NCBI GenBank assembly: GCA_963971305.1
Contig: OZ020313.1
Location: 23,261,260 to 23,325,259 of the forward strand
Reading direction: 5' to 3'
Length of the DNA stretch: 64,000 nucleotides
Source: Arcuatula senhousia
Lineage: Eukaryota > Mollusca > Bivalvia > Mytilida > Mytilidae
Shown one piece after another: positions 1-11,183 of this stretch. The notes under the pieces are model-generated. The model saw only the letters and a list, made by a program, of their open reading frames with translations. It ran no database searches and had not been told where the DNA came from. The position numbers and the translations under genes are program-made. Every line of letters starts with the position of its first letter. The stretch's first letter is position 1.

Positions 1-636
1 AAGCTGAAATCATTATAAAAATCGTATATTCAAATTTTTGGATTTAAAATCTACGTATTGTAACAGTTCATCAAGCTCTTCTAACAAGGAGTGTGTATGG
101 TTCTACATGTAAACGACTCCATTTCGGAAAACCGTCCTCCGGCTTTGGTTAACACTGGAACTCTTAAGGGAGTCCAATTGTTTTTTTCTTCACATTGTCT
201 GTTTCTTTGTTAAAAGCCTACACTGTTACTTTCACATCCATCAGATCTTCAGCGCTAACCTAAGCCGGAAAATCTGGTAATACCCCGTGGTCAAAAGGAA
301 ATAAGACATTACGCTCTTAAGTGTAGCATTCGCCGCATTTAAGACGAAAAACGGAAATGATTTTGAATTGTTCAAGGGTAAAGTCCTCAGTCTAACGTTT
401 ACAATAAAAACAATGTTACGAAAATGTACTTTGCAAAATGATTTTAGTTTTGTAAAATCAAAATTTACTAATAAAGTTAATCGGATATTCTCGAAGTCGA
501 AAAAAACCTTTTTTAGAACGCTCTTTTTCAAAAATTAAAACAAATGTCTTTTTTGTTAAGTTGGTTCACATTTTTTCCAGTTAACGATTTATCTTTTTTT
601 TATTTTCATCTGTACGACCAAATTTCCTTTTCTCAG
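1..636. other. 5' flank or intron upstream of first visible exon
   Basis: No coding exon is recognisable here. Because the first module exon at 637 begins in phase 1 without a start codon or signal peptide, this stretch is most likely an intron of the fibrinogen-related gene, whose first exon lies before the window. A stretch near 360-390 resembles one near 39700-39740 (both contain a run like GGTAAAGT(C/T)CTC), so part of it is probably an old dispersed repeat. Confidence 0.4.
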
Positions 637-756
637 TGAAATCCTGGAAATCTACTTGCCGTTCTGACACAGAATGCACTGATAGTCTGGTGTGTAGTGG
701 TAATACATGTATTTGTGATGAAAATGACTTCTGGAATGGAAAGATTTGTGAAAATA
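637..756 (+). CDS. EB/EGF-like module exon 1
   Basis: A 120-bp exon with acceptor TTTTCTCAG before 637 and donor GTGAGT after 756, phase 1 on both sides. It encodes one module with cysteine spacing C-x5-C-x5-C-x4-C-x-C-x10-C and the FWNG signature just before the last cysteine. Six cysteines suggest three disulphides, as in EB or EGF-like extracellular modules; the exact fold is not certain. It is the first of ten similar exons and has no start codon, so an upstream exon must supply the signal peptide. Confidence 0.8.
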
Positions 757-1575
757 GTGAGTTTTACCTATTATATTACTTGGTTACATGTAAAAACATT
801 TTAAGATATTTATATATAGGCATTTCATACCAAATGCATTATTCATACTAAATACACGCGCTGAAAAACAGGCACTGGCGGATTCAGAAGTTAAACAAGT
901 TGGGCACATTTCCCCATATGGGGAGTAGTTCCCTAAATGAGTACCTACCCCTCAGATGAGTAACCATTTCCACGAGATGCGTATTTAACTGTGGTGTCTC
1001 GCGCGGACATCCAATCAAATTTCTTGAAATTGAATATCACATCGTGTGGAGTGTGATACGCAAAATAGTCTCATCTCGCGAGAACTAGATAATATTGCAC
1101 CACCGTTAGAGAAATGTAGATATGATTTTTTTTTCAAATAGTTAATTGATAAGGTCAACACATACTAACCTAAATAAAGTAGTTATTTAAAATGTTTTTA
1201 TACATACTTATGTACAAAAGGAAAGGATGTTCAAATATGTTGTATTTGTGTTTTTTTTCATCATAACAATGTGACAATGTGACCAAGGTAAGAGCCGTTT
1301 CGAGAGCATGAAATAATACTATGACGAGTCTGTAATTCATTTGTAATTAGTTGGTCCACAGACATGACAGACGCACGATCTTGATAAATTTCGTTAACGA
1401 AAAATCTTGTTTTATTATGAAGCTCTATTATTCAATATTTTTTATTTGTCAAATATATCAAATGCTGACTGAAAATCGTTAGAAGCTTCTCCCTCTAACA
1501 GAACACTTAAGAATGTCATTTTCAAGTCTGTATGCTACTCCCAAAGCTATATATCTTTGTAATTTGTCATTGTAG
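757..1575 (+). other. Intron with a segment duplicated in the next intron
   Basis: Noncoding. About 967-1122 (beginning TTTCCACGAGATGCGTAT) is clearly similar to 3117-3236 just upstream of exon 3, including the stretches TTGAAATTGA, GATACGCA, GCGAGAACTA and GTTAGAGAAATGTA. This shared intronic block shows that flanking intron was copied along with a module exon, or that the same repeat inserted twice. Confidence 0.55.
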
Positions 1576-1695
1576 AGCGAGAAGCAGACGGTCTCTGTAC
1601 ATCAAACGATGAATGCCAGACGACATTACACTGTTCCCGCGGTATTTGCCAATGCGTATCGTCTGACTTCTGGAATGGAACATCCTGCACAATAC
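1576..1695 (+). CDS. EB/EGF-like module exon 2
   Basis: A 120-bp phase 1-1 exon, acceptor ATTGTAG and donor GTAAGA. The module keeps C-x5-C-x5-C-x4-C-x-C-x10-C and ends DFWNGTSC. It is closest by eye to module 8 (7619-7738), which ends with the same DFWNGTSC motif, suggesting the array grew by copying blocks of several exons and not only neighbour to neighbour. Confidence 0.8.
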
Positions 1696-3271
1696 GTAAG
1701 AAATACATCTATTCTAGCAGTTTTGTGGGAAAAATGTGTTAACTCGATATTTTTTACTTATCAAATAGAGCCTTAACCACAAATGTTTTTTCCCTTTTCG
1801 TCTTTTTTGTAAGAAGCAAAGGTGTACCAAAGGGGTAATCAGTTTCATAAAACCGTAAAGACGAAGACAAGACCGGGGTTCTATTGTAGATTTTCCCCCA
1901 TGCCAGTTTTTTTCGGGGGAAAAATCTGGATCGATCCTGTTTTTCCCCCCGGAAGAATAGGATCGATCCAGTTGTATCCCCGGTGGAAAAATAGGATCAG
2001 TCCAGTCTTTCCCCCTTTATAAGCAAAAAGCTCACCCCCCCTTACGATGTTATGTCACCGACGTCATAGTTCAAGCAATTTAGGGTGAGTTGTGCTTTAA
2101 TGATAGATAAAAAGACAGACACACAGACTGGGTGACTACTATATACTCCCAAACGTTGTTTGCCTGGGTACAAAAATATGCAATGAATAACAGCTAGCTA
2201 GCAGTCCTCGATGTGACCAGTATTTGATGCTTACTGTTTTGCAATCAACGTTTATTGCAATATTATTCACAACATCAGGATTGTGAGAAACATACAGAAA
2301 CATTTAACAGCAAGTATAAACAATTACCACTTAAACATATGTTTTTAGGTCCCCTGTCCTCGGCGCTAATGACTGTTTTAAGAAGGAACTAGTGGTTCCT
2401 ACTTTCCGAAAGATTGTTTGGGACAGAGTGTACTTAATTGTACTTATTTCATTTAAAATATCGAAATTTAAAAGATTTATTTTTTGTTTTTGCTTTTTCT
2501 ACATATGTTTTTTTTCGTAATTCTAAATTTCTATTACATTAAAACATTATTTTCATCCTCGACCATATTACATATCGGACATAGACGGTTTTCCTTGGGA
2601 TTTCAAATATTTACTTTATAAGATGCATAAGGTTCTAAACTTATCATAAAATGTCAAAGAAGACCCCTTCTTCATAAAGAACAAAAAGAGTACAAACATA
2701 ATCTTTGATAAAGACTAATGGAAGAATTAATCTATGAGACATGTATATCCAACGAATCTAACAGAGAACACCAAACAGAAATCTTTAAAGGTCCATAGGG
2801 CTGAACATCCCCTAGGGCATACATTTTGTCATACTAAACAATCCTGCCAATTGTCAAATCATTCCCTGTGCGGTTTTCATAGTAATTTTCGCATGGTCGG
2901 ACTTAAAATTTAATGTCCTATTCCGACATGTCGTCGTCGTTGGCACATAAAAGCATGTTCATCACCTGCAAATAACCTAAATAGCGTTGCACATGCGTAA
3001 AACACCAACTAACGAACCCACTAAAACATAAAAAAAAACGGTTTTGTGCACTTTTGGATATATTTTCTTTGTCTTATTCAATCAACAGATGTTTAACATG
3101 TTACACACAAACACATATTTCCACAAGATGTGTATCTAACTGCGATGTCACACAGAGATCTTGAAATTGAGTGGGATACGCAGTTTAATCTTGCGAGAAC
3201 TATATAGTTTTGCACAGCAGTTAGAGAAATGTATTTATCAACTCAGTAAGTAGTATATCGTTTTCTTGCAG
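1696..3271 (+). other. Long intron with dispersed repeat and short GC-rich repeats
   Basis: From about 1816 to 1880 the sequence is nearly the same as 63352-63420 (GTGTACCAAAGGGGTAATCAG and following), a dispersed repeat. It runs into 3-4 degenerate units of about 35-40 bp at 1886-2012 built on GGGGGAAAAAT and GGATCGATCC, which can also pair as short hairpins. From 2040 to 3100 I see nothing recognisable. Confidence 0.5.
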
Positions 3272-3391
3272 GGAAACTTATAAATGAATCGTGTGGTTCC
3301 TCATCAGAATGTCATGAAACTTTGAAGTGCACCAGTTTTGTCTGCCAGTGCTACGATGTAGACTTTTGGAATGAAGACCGATGCACAGAGA
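3272..3391 (+). CDS. EB/EGF-like module exon 3
   Basis: A 120-bp phase 1-1 exon with a good acceptor (TTTTCTTGCAG) and donor GTATGT. The cysteine spacing is the standard one of the array. The signature is DFWNEDRC, so the usual glycine after WN is replaced by glutamate. The module is otherwise regular and has no internal stop. Confidence 0.8.
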
Positions 3392-3648
3392 GTATGTATA
3401 TATGTTCGCCGCTTTTAAATTATGATCATTTTTGTAAAGTGCCTTTACATCAATAACGGTTTGCTTTGGGTGTACACATGGTACGATAAATGTCGTATTA
3501 ATATGTTCAGAGTGCAAAAATCAAAGCTTAATATTTTTTTTAGTAGTTAACCAAATTTTCAACTGAATTACGTTAATGTACCAATCATGTATTCTTCATT
3601 TATCGGCTACCTACAGTCTAATACACATTTGCATCATTTTATTTTTAG

Positions 3649-3768
3649 GAAGACCCGTCCATATGAAATGCAAACAGGACGAAGAATGCAAGGATCACCT
3701 TAAGTGTTATAACAATACATGCCACTGTCCATTGACCGAATATTTGAGTGGTAATACATGCTATGATA
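3649..3768 (+). CDS. EB/EGF-like module exon 4
   Basis: A 120-bp phase 1-1 exon, acceptor TTATTTTTAG and donor GTAAGT. All six cysteines are in place, but the aromatic signature is changed: EYLSGNTC replaces the YW-x-G-x-x-C seen in the other nine modules, so this is the one module without the tryptophan. Confidence 0.8.
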
Positions 3769-5540
3769 GTAAGTCTTCAAATATTGTTTTCCTTGTCACT
3801 GATTTTGATATAGCTTACACAAAGTAAACGTATACCAATAAAGGTAGCAATGTAATGTTCTAACACGATCAAGCAGAACAGACAAAACTTAATAGTAACA
3901 GGTTCTTAGCTTAAAATCCCTTTCTTAGTGTCTGAGGGTATGGCTGTAAAACGTAACACATCGCAATTTTAAGGGGGCGTATGAAACGTTTTTTTCAAAC
4001 TCCTTCACAGTAGGTACTTATCCTTGCCGACTGAAAGAAGTTCCGGATAATCCCACTGCTGGATACTTTCATGAATTCGACAAGATTCTTGTCGAAAAAT
4101 TAAACATCAATGAATTGTTAATTTTTTTTATCACTAATTATTCAAATACCAACTTTAAGGCCCATAATTTTTTACTAAGCAAAATGGATTAGATTTGTTG
4201 TAAAACCCGGTTCCAGAAAACAAGCACTATTTTTAAAGTAAATGATTACTAAGTGTATTTAGGCTATATTATAATAAATAAATTTAAGAGTATTTTTAGT
4301 GTCTTTTGCGTTGTTCAGAAATTTAGACCATTTTCCAATGAACCAAAAAACATGCAAATAATTCAATTGGCTTATACTGCTATTAATATCCGCCCACTAA
4401 AAATTCAATTGATGGCAAACTCCGCCCAAATGAATCTACTGTCAAACCAGTTAAACCGGTTTTTAGAATCTCAAAACAACATGAATACACAACTTTATCA
4501 TTCGACATAATTTCCTCTTACCTGCAAAGATATAATAATTAAAAAAGATGAGCATTATTAGTTGCATTTACGTTGACAGATTTTTTTCGCTAACTTTAAG
4601 AAAAGAAGAATTTTATTCCAACATCTAAATGTCAAATCCAGGTTATACCGGAATACAACCTAAATAATTTTGACTTTGCAGTTGCACGGACTCCGCGTGG
4701 TTTTGATTGATAGGTGAAAATATTAATCCGCTAGATTGATTAACTGAATTTAAAATATTTTTGATTAAAAATGTAATTCTAATTTTTTTTCACGAGGAAT
4801 GTACTATAAAATTTATTTATAAGAATTAACTGCAATATTTTTGTTTGTTTATAGAACCATAAACTTAATTTTTCATGGTGTACATTAAACATAATCCGCT
4901 TCGCGGATTATTCAATGTGCACCATGAAAAATTAAGTGTATGGTTCAATAAACCAAAAAGATATTAAAGCTAATTCTTAAATCTACGTGGTTGTGTATTG
5001 CATTGTGTTATGGTGAGTACTTGTTATGGTTTGTTACTAAGAAAACTGGGGTCACAATAGGTCGTAGTGGGGTCACAATAGGTCTTTAAAAAAGTCCGGA
5101 AAGCCTGGTGCAGTGATAAGTTTACGGACCGTGGGACGGGAACTGGAACTGTGAGGAGTTTGACCTTTTTTTCTTATTAGTTTGAAAAATCGGTGTCCGG
5201 TCAAAAATGATAGACATGACCTGAGATTAAATGTATCATACAGCTAGGAGGTAACAATGAACTTCGAATGTAAGGAGACTTTATTTATTTTTTTATAAAG
5301 GTCCTTTGTCAATTTCAAGATGTACGTCCAAGAATAATGACGAGCAAGCTTAATCAAATTCTCAAAATGTGCATTAAGAACTGTAGGAACAATTCATAAG
5401 AATTTTTATGAGCTAACACTTCTAACCAAAACTATAATCTAATTCGACAGCATAATTATTTTTGAAAAAAAAACAATTGATGGCGCACAATGGTTCTACA
5501 TGGATTGCGCTTTTTAAAATATTTTAAACTCTTTTTTTAG
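3769..5540 (+). other. Intron with a long hairpin
   Basis: No coding signal. The main feature is the near-palindrome at 4855-4948 (listed separately). At about 5047-5083 the 16-mer GGGGTCACAATAGGTC occurs twice, 22 bp apart. The remainder is AT-rich and unassigned. Confidence 0.45.
4855..4948. repeat. Fold-back palindrome, arms about 45 bp
   Basis: GAACCATA...ACTTAATTTTTCATGGTG on the left pairs with CACCATGAAAAATTAAGT...TATGGTTC on the right, and an inner perfect hairpin ATAATCCGC-TTC-GCGGATTAT closes the structure. Nearly the whole 94 bp can fold into one stem. It could be a small fold-back transposon or a cruciform-forming sequence in the intron. Confidence 0.85.
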
Positions 5541-5660
5541 AAAAGACGGTCAATGCTCTTTGCACCAGTTCTGATGAATGTGCAGATTCATTGATATGCT
5601 CAAGCGGGAAGTGTAAATGTGACCCAAAGACCTATTGGCAGGGAAACAAATGTGAATTAA
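5541..5660 (+). CDS. EB/EGF-like module exon 5
   Basis: A 120-bp phase 1-1 exon with a strong acceptor (CTTTTTTTAG) and consensus donor GTAAGT. It has the regular cysteine spacing and ends TYWQGNKC. Nothing in it is broken. Confidence 0.82.
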
Positions 5661-6794
5661 GTAAGTTTTCTTTTGCAGTATGCCTTTTATGCTGCTTTGC
5701 ACTCCAAATTGGATGGTTCCAAATAAAAAACTTAAGATAAGAAATGATGCTAGTTCTTCGAAAGGGACGAAAAGGTTCTTTAAAGAGTAAGCCCAAAGGG
5801 GGTCGCTACAAAGGCCACAGTCGCAAATTGCAAACTGGAGAAAGACTTATAAAGCAATAGTATTGTTAAATAACAAAGTTTAAACATACTGTGCACTATT
5901 TTAATGAAAAGCATATTTGTCAAGTTTTAAAAAGTAAAGCATACACACTTATTTAGTAAAATAAACAGTCGAGTAAGAAGCATTGAATATCGAAAATCCA
6001 AAAAGGCAAAGAAAAATTCGGTATCATGATATTATTACAAAACAATCCACACAACAAACAAAAAACCCATATTGGAACCAAACTGCAATCAGCAACGTAA
6101 ACTAAAGTCAAAACGATAGTTAACTCTGGTGCCCCGGAAGAGTACACAGTTCCCAATTGCAATAACACACTGTCACGTTGCAAACGATTGATATAGCATG
6201 GGTCAAATCCGGTAAAGGGCGCCAATACACGTACTTTTGTATATCAAACACACATCTGTGTCCATCTGAAAGATATAATTTCTTTAATTGTCTACAAGAA
6301 CATGTCTTCCGTAAAAATTTTGAGTGGCGACCACAACTGGGTAGCAATATAAGCTTGTGTTAGCAAATTGCAAAAATTGTTAGATGTGATCTATCAAGAA
6401 AATCACATTATTTCCCACAAGCCTTGGAATAAGGAATCAGTTGTGAAAAGTAAACTTGAGTGGACGGAATGTTGCTACACCAAAAAAAAAAGAGTTTAAA
6501 GTTAGGACGTTGCAATCTTCACGTTTGTTATAGAGCTTTGTATGAAGCCTTCCTTGTTTGTCAATTTTGAGATATAATTCCAAATATGAAGCAGACCTTC
6601 TAGAATCTGTCATGTCCTTAATCAAAACAAATATGGATATTATAGGGAAAGAAAGTCAAATGAATTGAATAAAACACCACTAGTTGTAGTAGGGATAAGC
6701 AATTTGTTAACTTGATGAAAGCACCATTGGTAGTTCTAGCGTTTAACACATATGTTAGTTTCAATAATCATCATACGACCACTGATTTTTCTAG
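5661..6794 (+). other. Intron with dispersed repeat and Penelope-like relic
   Basis: About 6060-6360 holds a dispersed repeat (contains GGTGCCCCGGAAGAGTACAC) that recurs at about 9110-9370 with the same internal order. It is followed by a minus-strand reverse transcriptase relic at 6437-6640 (listed separately). The first 400 bp are unassigned. Confidence 0.5.
6437..6640 (-). pseudogene. Penelope-like reverse transcriptase relic A
   Basis: Read on the minus strand this contains IKD-TDS-RSASYLELYLKID followed by GRLHTKLYNKRED, which corresponds to the segment just downstream of the YIDD catalytic motif in a reverse transcriptase family very common in mollusc genomes. The same region occurs in relics B and C in this window. 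It is a short fragment with no complete catalytic core. Assignment to Penelope-like elements is from memory of the family plus the nearby hammerhead motifs. Confidence 0.55.
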
Positions 6795-6923
6795 GAAAAG
6801 GAAAAGACGAGTTTTGCTTGCTTCAAACAGAGTGTAGGAACAACTACACTTGTAATGATAACAAATGCACTTGTCAATCGGATTATTACTGGAACGGACA
6901 CAATGGACTAGAGTGTACACCAA
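6795..6923 (+). CDS. EB/EGF-like module exon 6 (9 bp longer)
   Basis: A 129-bp phase 1-1 exon, acceptor TTTTTCTAG and donor GTAAGT. The extra three codons lie in the last loop, where YYWNGHNGLEC gives a C-x13-C spacing in place of x10. All six cysteines and the YWNG signature are kept, so this is a loop insertion that preserves frame and phase. Confidence 0.8.
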
Positions 6924-7223
6924 GTAAGTACGATATCTTGCCATTCAAAAAAATTGTAAAATTAATTTTAACGGACATAGAATTACAGTTTGTAGCGAAA
7001 TTCTCATTCTTTAAAGAACACAATTTAAAAGGAACCCACAAGTAATAATATTGACTTTGATTCGCGTTCAATCATTCCACATCTTTTTTATCTCCTATAT
7101 CTTCTATCGTCAGTTTACATAATATACAAAAATGAACATTATGCAATAGATTCTTTTAAATAGCATGTAACAATTAATCAAAATGAAAACTTACCAATCA
7201 GTCGTTCACATGTTACATTTCAG
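6924..7223 (+). other. Short intron, nothing recognised
   Basis: AT-rich intron between modules 6 and 7. Both splice sites fit the consensus and no repeat was recognised. Confidence 0.5.
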
Positions 7224-7343
7224 AGAAGAAAAAAGACGAAGTTTGTACAGGAACCTATCAGTGTCAGCATTCTCTCGCATGTAGAAGTGGATCATGCCAG
7301 TGTGTGACCTCACAATACTGGAGTGGAACTCGTTGTTATAACA
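7224..7343 (+). CDS. EB/EGF-like module exon 7
   Basis: A 120-bp phase 1-1 exon, acceptor TACATTTCAG and donor GTTAGT (weaker than its neighbours). It has the regular six-cysteine spacing and ends QYWSGTRC. The N-terminal part of the module is lysine-rich. Confidence 0.8.
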
Positions 7344-7618
7344 GTTAGTTTAACCATATTCTTTGTAGTTGTTTCTAAATGAAATACCGTTCATGAGCCA
7401 TCGCTAGCGAACCTCTGCTTTAAGATTTGCCCGGAGCCTTTTTCCTAGAAAGGTAGTAAATTATGCCCAAGTTAATTATTTAAACTACTCATAAGCCGAA
7501 AAACATTACTCCATTTTAGCCCCCAAAAAGTAAAGATTTTTGAAGGGGCATTTAAATCTCAAGGCCCAAAAGGATACAAACAAATATAATATTTGTAAAC
7601 TTTAATTATACTTCATAG

Positions 7619-7738
7619 GGAAGAGTGTTGAAGAAAGATGCATCAGAACTCCTGAGTGCAAAGAAACATTGTACTGTGCACGTGGAATGTGCCAATGTCC
7701 CTCTACAGATTTTTGGAATGGAACGTCCTGTGCAATAA
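7619..7738 (+). CDS. EB/EGF-like module exon 8
   Basis: A 120-bp phase 1-1 exon, acceptor CTTCATAG and donor GTAAGT. Regular cysteine spacing, ending DFWNGTSC as in module 2. The two modules also share C-A/S-R-G-x-C-Q-C, the closest pair in the array by eye. Confidence 0.82.
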   Translation, partial: GRVLKKDASELLSAKKHCTVHVECANVPLQIFGMERPVQ

Positions 7739-8277
7739 GTAAGTTTAGATCGTTAGATAAAGTTTTTTTCTCGCTAAAGCACAATGCACTCAAACACTAT
7801 CATGAAATCTAACATAATTATTCCATTAACAAATCTCCATAGCTTATTCTTTTATTATACAGTCATTAGAACTGGGGAGAGAGGATACTCTATAGATAAT
7901 TTACTGTATTTTCTGTTGTTGTTCATGTTGTACATTGTATGTTTCAACTCTGTATTTATGTTTGTATTGTAAATGTATGCTGTTATACCTAATTGGGACA
8001 TGTTTGCATTAATAATAAAATTAACGTAGTCAAATGATTTTATATTTGTAACAACAAAATCGACCTCGATAAAAAAAAAAACAAAAAAAAAAAACAGCTG
8101 AAAAATCATATCCCTCACAGTATTCATATACCATAATTTAATGCATACACACCTCTAATCTTCGGTTAAAACATTTCGTCAAATATATATATATATCAGG
8201 AGACAGACATAGCATGATTACCAGGTTTCAAGAATTAAAGAAATGAAGTTATCGTCCTTGATATCTTGATTTTGCAG
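7739..8277 (+). other. Intron with A-rich and TA-rich runs
   Basis: Contains an A-rich run at about 8070-8095 and a short (TA)n run near 8185-8198. No gene or transposon end was recognised. Confidence 0.4.
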
Positions 8278-8397
8278 GAGCAAACTTCAATGAAAGTTGT
8301 GAGATCTCCGAAGAATGCGACGTTAATCTCATTTGCAACGAGAATAAATGTAGCTGTTGTCAATCTAAATATTGGGATGGAGGAAAATGTGAACTAA
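8278..8397 (+). CDS. EB/EGF-like module exon 9 (extra cysteine)
   Basis: A 120-bp phase 1-1 exon, acceptor GATTTTGCAG and donor GTATGA. The module contains CSCC where the others have C-x-C followed by a non-cysteine, so it has seven cysteines; an unpaired thiol could allow an intermolecular disulphide. It ends KYWDGGKC. Confidence 0.8.
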   Translation, partial: EQTSMKVVRSPKNATLISFATRINVAVVNLNIGMEENVN

Positions 8398-8675
8398 GTA
8401 TGAATAAATCTTAGATTCTATCAAAGCTGATATTCTACATGTTCGTCCAAGACTTTAATTTAATTTATTATATGGTCATTCTATACAAGCAAACAAGACT
8501 TAGTCTTAGATTATTGTTTTAGCCTGTTAAAATAAAACTATGCACCTTCTAAAATAACAATCTGTTTTACCAGAGCACTCTTTTTTAGTTACAAACCCTA
8601 TATTCTAAATAGTTTATAGTAGACCAATTGACAATACGTTGCATTTTACTTAACTAATTTGAATGTTGCTTGTAG

Positions 8676-8792
8676 GGAATCAGTTCAATGATACTTGTAG
8701 CACTGATGAAGAATGTTTAGTAGACTTTAAATGCCAAGATGGGAATTGCAGGTGCACTGGAGATTTTTCTTACTGGAACGGACAAACTTGTG
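8676..8792 (+). CDS. EB/EGF-like module exon 10 (last module)
   Basis: Acceptor GCTTGTAG. The module has six cysteines with one extra residue in the last loop (SYWNGQTC). The 3' boundary is uncertain: a phase-1 donor GTTGGT after 8792 keeps the phase of the array and of the next exons, but is weak; a stronger GTATGT after 8812 would end in phase 0 and break frame with the following exons. I favour 8792 on phase grounds. Confidence 0.7.
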
Positions 8793-11153
8793 GTTGGTAC
8801 ATGAAGGGATATGTATGTTATTATTGTATAATCCTTAGGACAAAAAAAAAAGAACAAGTTTTTTTAATTGAGGGGCATTCGATTGATTCTTCTGTCTGTA
8901 CTAATATTTTAATAAGTATGCATGTTTGTACCAATAATCCCAATATAAGAAGCACAGGTACCAATACGGCATCCGAATATCAAAGTCCGAAAGGGCAGAG
9001 ACAAAACCAGTAATCACAAACAAGGACAAGACGAAAAACAGACAGCATATAAAACACGGAAACATTAAAACTACTGAATATCAATTAACAACGCGAACTC
9101 TAGTCGTAATAAGAGTGAACTCAGGTGTTCCGGGGGAGTACGCGGTTCATGCCTGCTATAGTGCACCAGTCGCGCTGCCAATTTACAATTCAGTGTGTCA
9201 AACCGGCAAAGGATGACAAAACAAAACCCTATCACACACCAACATCTGCACTCATCTGAGAGATAGAAATCTTATATTTGTCTATGAGTGCATAATGTCC
9301 ACCGTATAATTTCTGGAATGACGACAGCAACCGAGGTTCGAGCAACATAGCCTTGTCTAAACATTTTTTTGTGTGAAGCGTGACGCTCTGTAGTCTCGAT
9401 CACCCAGACGCTTATCAATAGATGATAAGAGTCTGGGACAGTCCCATTACCTATTTTGTTATGTGTACGTTCGGAGTACTTTCAGGCTTTATCATAATGT
9501 TCGACGAAAATCACCCAACCGTATGTTCAGAATTCTGTGTATATGGTTCAGTGATTTTATGCAAATGCAATAGCGAGATAACTTCTCCAATTGATGTGAT
9601 TTGTTCTCTTAAAACATAATATGAGAAAGACATTGCCTTAAAAGCTCGCGTAGATAATTCCATTGAAAATTTCGAATAATGCCTGGGACGAGATAATTTG
9701 GGACGATGTGTTACTATTTCCCGCAATTTTTCAGCACGCGCAGACATTTTCGAAAACTTCCGAAAATCGAATGTCCGGACAACCGGAAACAGAATGATTT
9801 TTCTTCCATAGTATTTTGAGTCTCGTGCAATTTGGCATACTTTCTACATTAGAGAGCTCGCTACGCTCGCATAATATTTCTTATTTTACAATAAGACATC
9901 ATATTTTACATTTTTGAACACAAGTTGGTTTTGTTAACAATAAAAAAAAATCGTTTTATCGTTAAATTGTACTCACGGGCGTCCACCTGGTTTTGGAAAT
10001 TGTTTATGTTTATTGGAGTTAAAAATTGGGACATTCTTGATTACAGAACCATGCACGTTTGACCAATCCGATTCTCGATTTTGCAGAACCAGTTGTCAAA
10101 AACCAAGGAAGACCAATGAAACGTTGAGTTTTTTTAAGTTGGTTCATTTCAGATTGAAATGAATCTTGTATGCTAAACACGTCATATACACACGTGGTAA
10201 AGGTTAAAAAAGTATAACGATCGCCACCTAGTGGTTACGAGAAATCAACAGGTGTTTTCCCAGACTCACTACCTTGGTAGTATGAGTTTGGGTTCGAGAC
10301 TAGACGCTCTGCCAAGGAAATCGATGTAATTGCTGTAAGCTCTGGAGTAACGAATCAATTGTGATACGTTAATTCAATAACCTGGAGCAGACAGAATGTA
10401 GCTACACAACAAGGGAAAGTTGAAGTCATCACATTTGTCATAGAGCTTTGTTGAAAGTTTTCCTTGAGAATCTATTTCAAGATGTTGATCTAAATATGAA
10501 GCAGACTAGAATCTGTTGTGTCTTTTATATCAAGATACTGAGGATATATGAGATGTAGAAAGTCACCAAATCGAGAATTGTTCGATGAAAGGATACATCA
10601 ATATAACGGAAAGTGAGGTTAAAAGAGAGAGCCATTCTACGATCTCTTTTGTCTAGAACAGATTGTAAGAAGTCCGCTTCATATGAAGAATATACAAATC
10701 AGCAAGCAAAGATGCACAATTAGTGCCCGTTGGAATCCCTATTGTTTTCTGCTAAATAAATGTTGCTGCATACCTATATATACATTTTGTAGTTAGAGTC
10801 ACGACATTAAACTCCCTCAGTATAAAGGCTAAGCATGATTTTATTATTTTTTCAAAGTCGGACATTATTGTTATTTATATGATATTCTACTCCATGTTAA
10901 ATGTCTGAAAAAGTGGGCCATGTACGTAATACCATGTGACGACAAAGAAATAAAAACTTTTGTTACCTATTGTGAATTTAAGAACATGCATTTTTTATCT
11001 ATTTTCTTTTGACCTGACCGCTATTCAAATGAACAAAGTTGAGTTGAACCATTGAAAGAAAACTCCATGAAACATCCTATATTTTTTCTTTAAAAATTCT
11101 CTATAAAAGCGGTGAAAGGATTACTTTCAAACCTTGTACACAGGGTCTTTTAG
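8793..11153 (+). other. Long intron filled with repeats
   Basis: About 8930-9370 is a second copy of the dispersed repeat also present at 6060-6360. From 9420 to 10330 I recognise nothing coding. About 10350-10780 carries a minus-strand Penelope-like reverse transcriptase relic (listed separately). From 10790 to 11150 is plain AT-rich sequence. Confidence 0.5.
10350..10780 (-). pseudogene. Penelope-like reverse transcriptase relic B
   Basis: On the minus strand the sequence begins with a recognisable reverse transcriptase block IGIPTGTNCASLLADLY (palm motif following the first catalytic aspartate region), then after a frameshift FRYID and a SRFGD-like stretch. Frameshifts and stops interrupt it, so it is dead. 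The downstream part lines up with relic A, and the upstream block matches the element at the right end of the window (63599-64000). Confidence 0.65.
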
Positions 11154-11183
11154 GTTGTCATCCACCAAGTTTGTCTAACTGCC
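11154..11183 (+). pseudogene. Probable decayed copy of the linker microexon
   Basis: Acceptor TCTTTTAG precedes GTTGTCATCCACCAAGTTTG, which is close to the microexon at 11521 (GATATCCTCCACCAAGTTTG). It would encode CHPPSLSNC, but at the position where the downstream copy has donor GTACGT this copy reads TAACTA, so the donor is lost. A distant GTAAGT at 11330 is in the wrong phase for the next exons. It could be used in another isoform. Confidence 0.4.

Noticed and set aside
1822..2022. 66-codon open frame
   Set aside because: It spans a dispersed repeat and a GC-rich minisatellite; no support as a gene.
4253..4510. 85-codon open frame in an intron
   Set aside because: Low-complexity AT-rich translation with no motif or splice context.
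637..8792. CRISPR-like array
   Set aside because: The regular units are coding exons with splice sites, spaced by long introns; the organism is an animal.
9422..9747. Overlapping open frames on both strands in the long intron
   Set aside because: No motif, no splice signals in matching phase, and surrounded by repeats.
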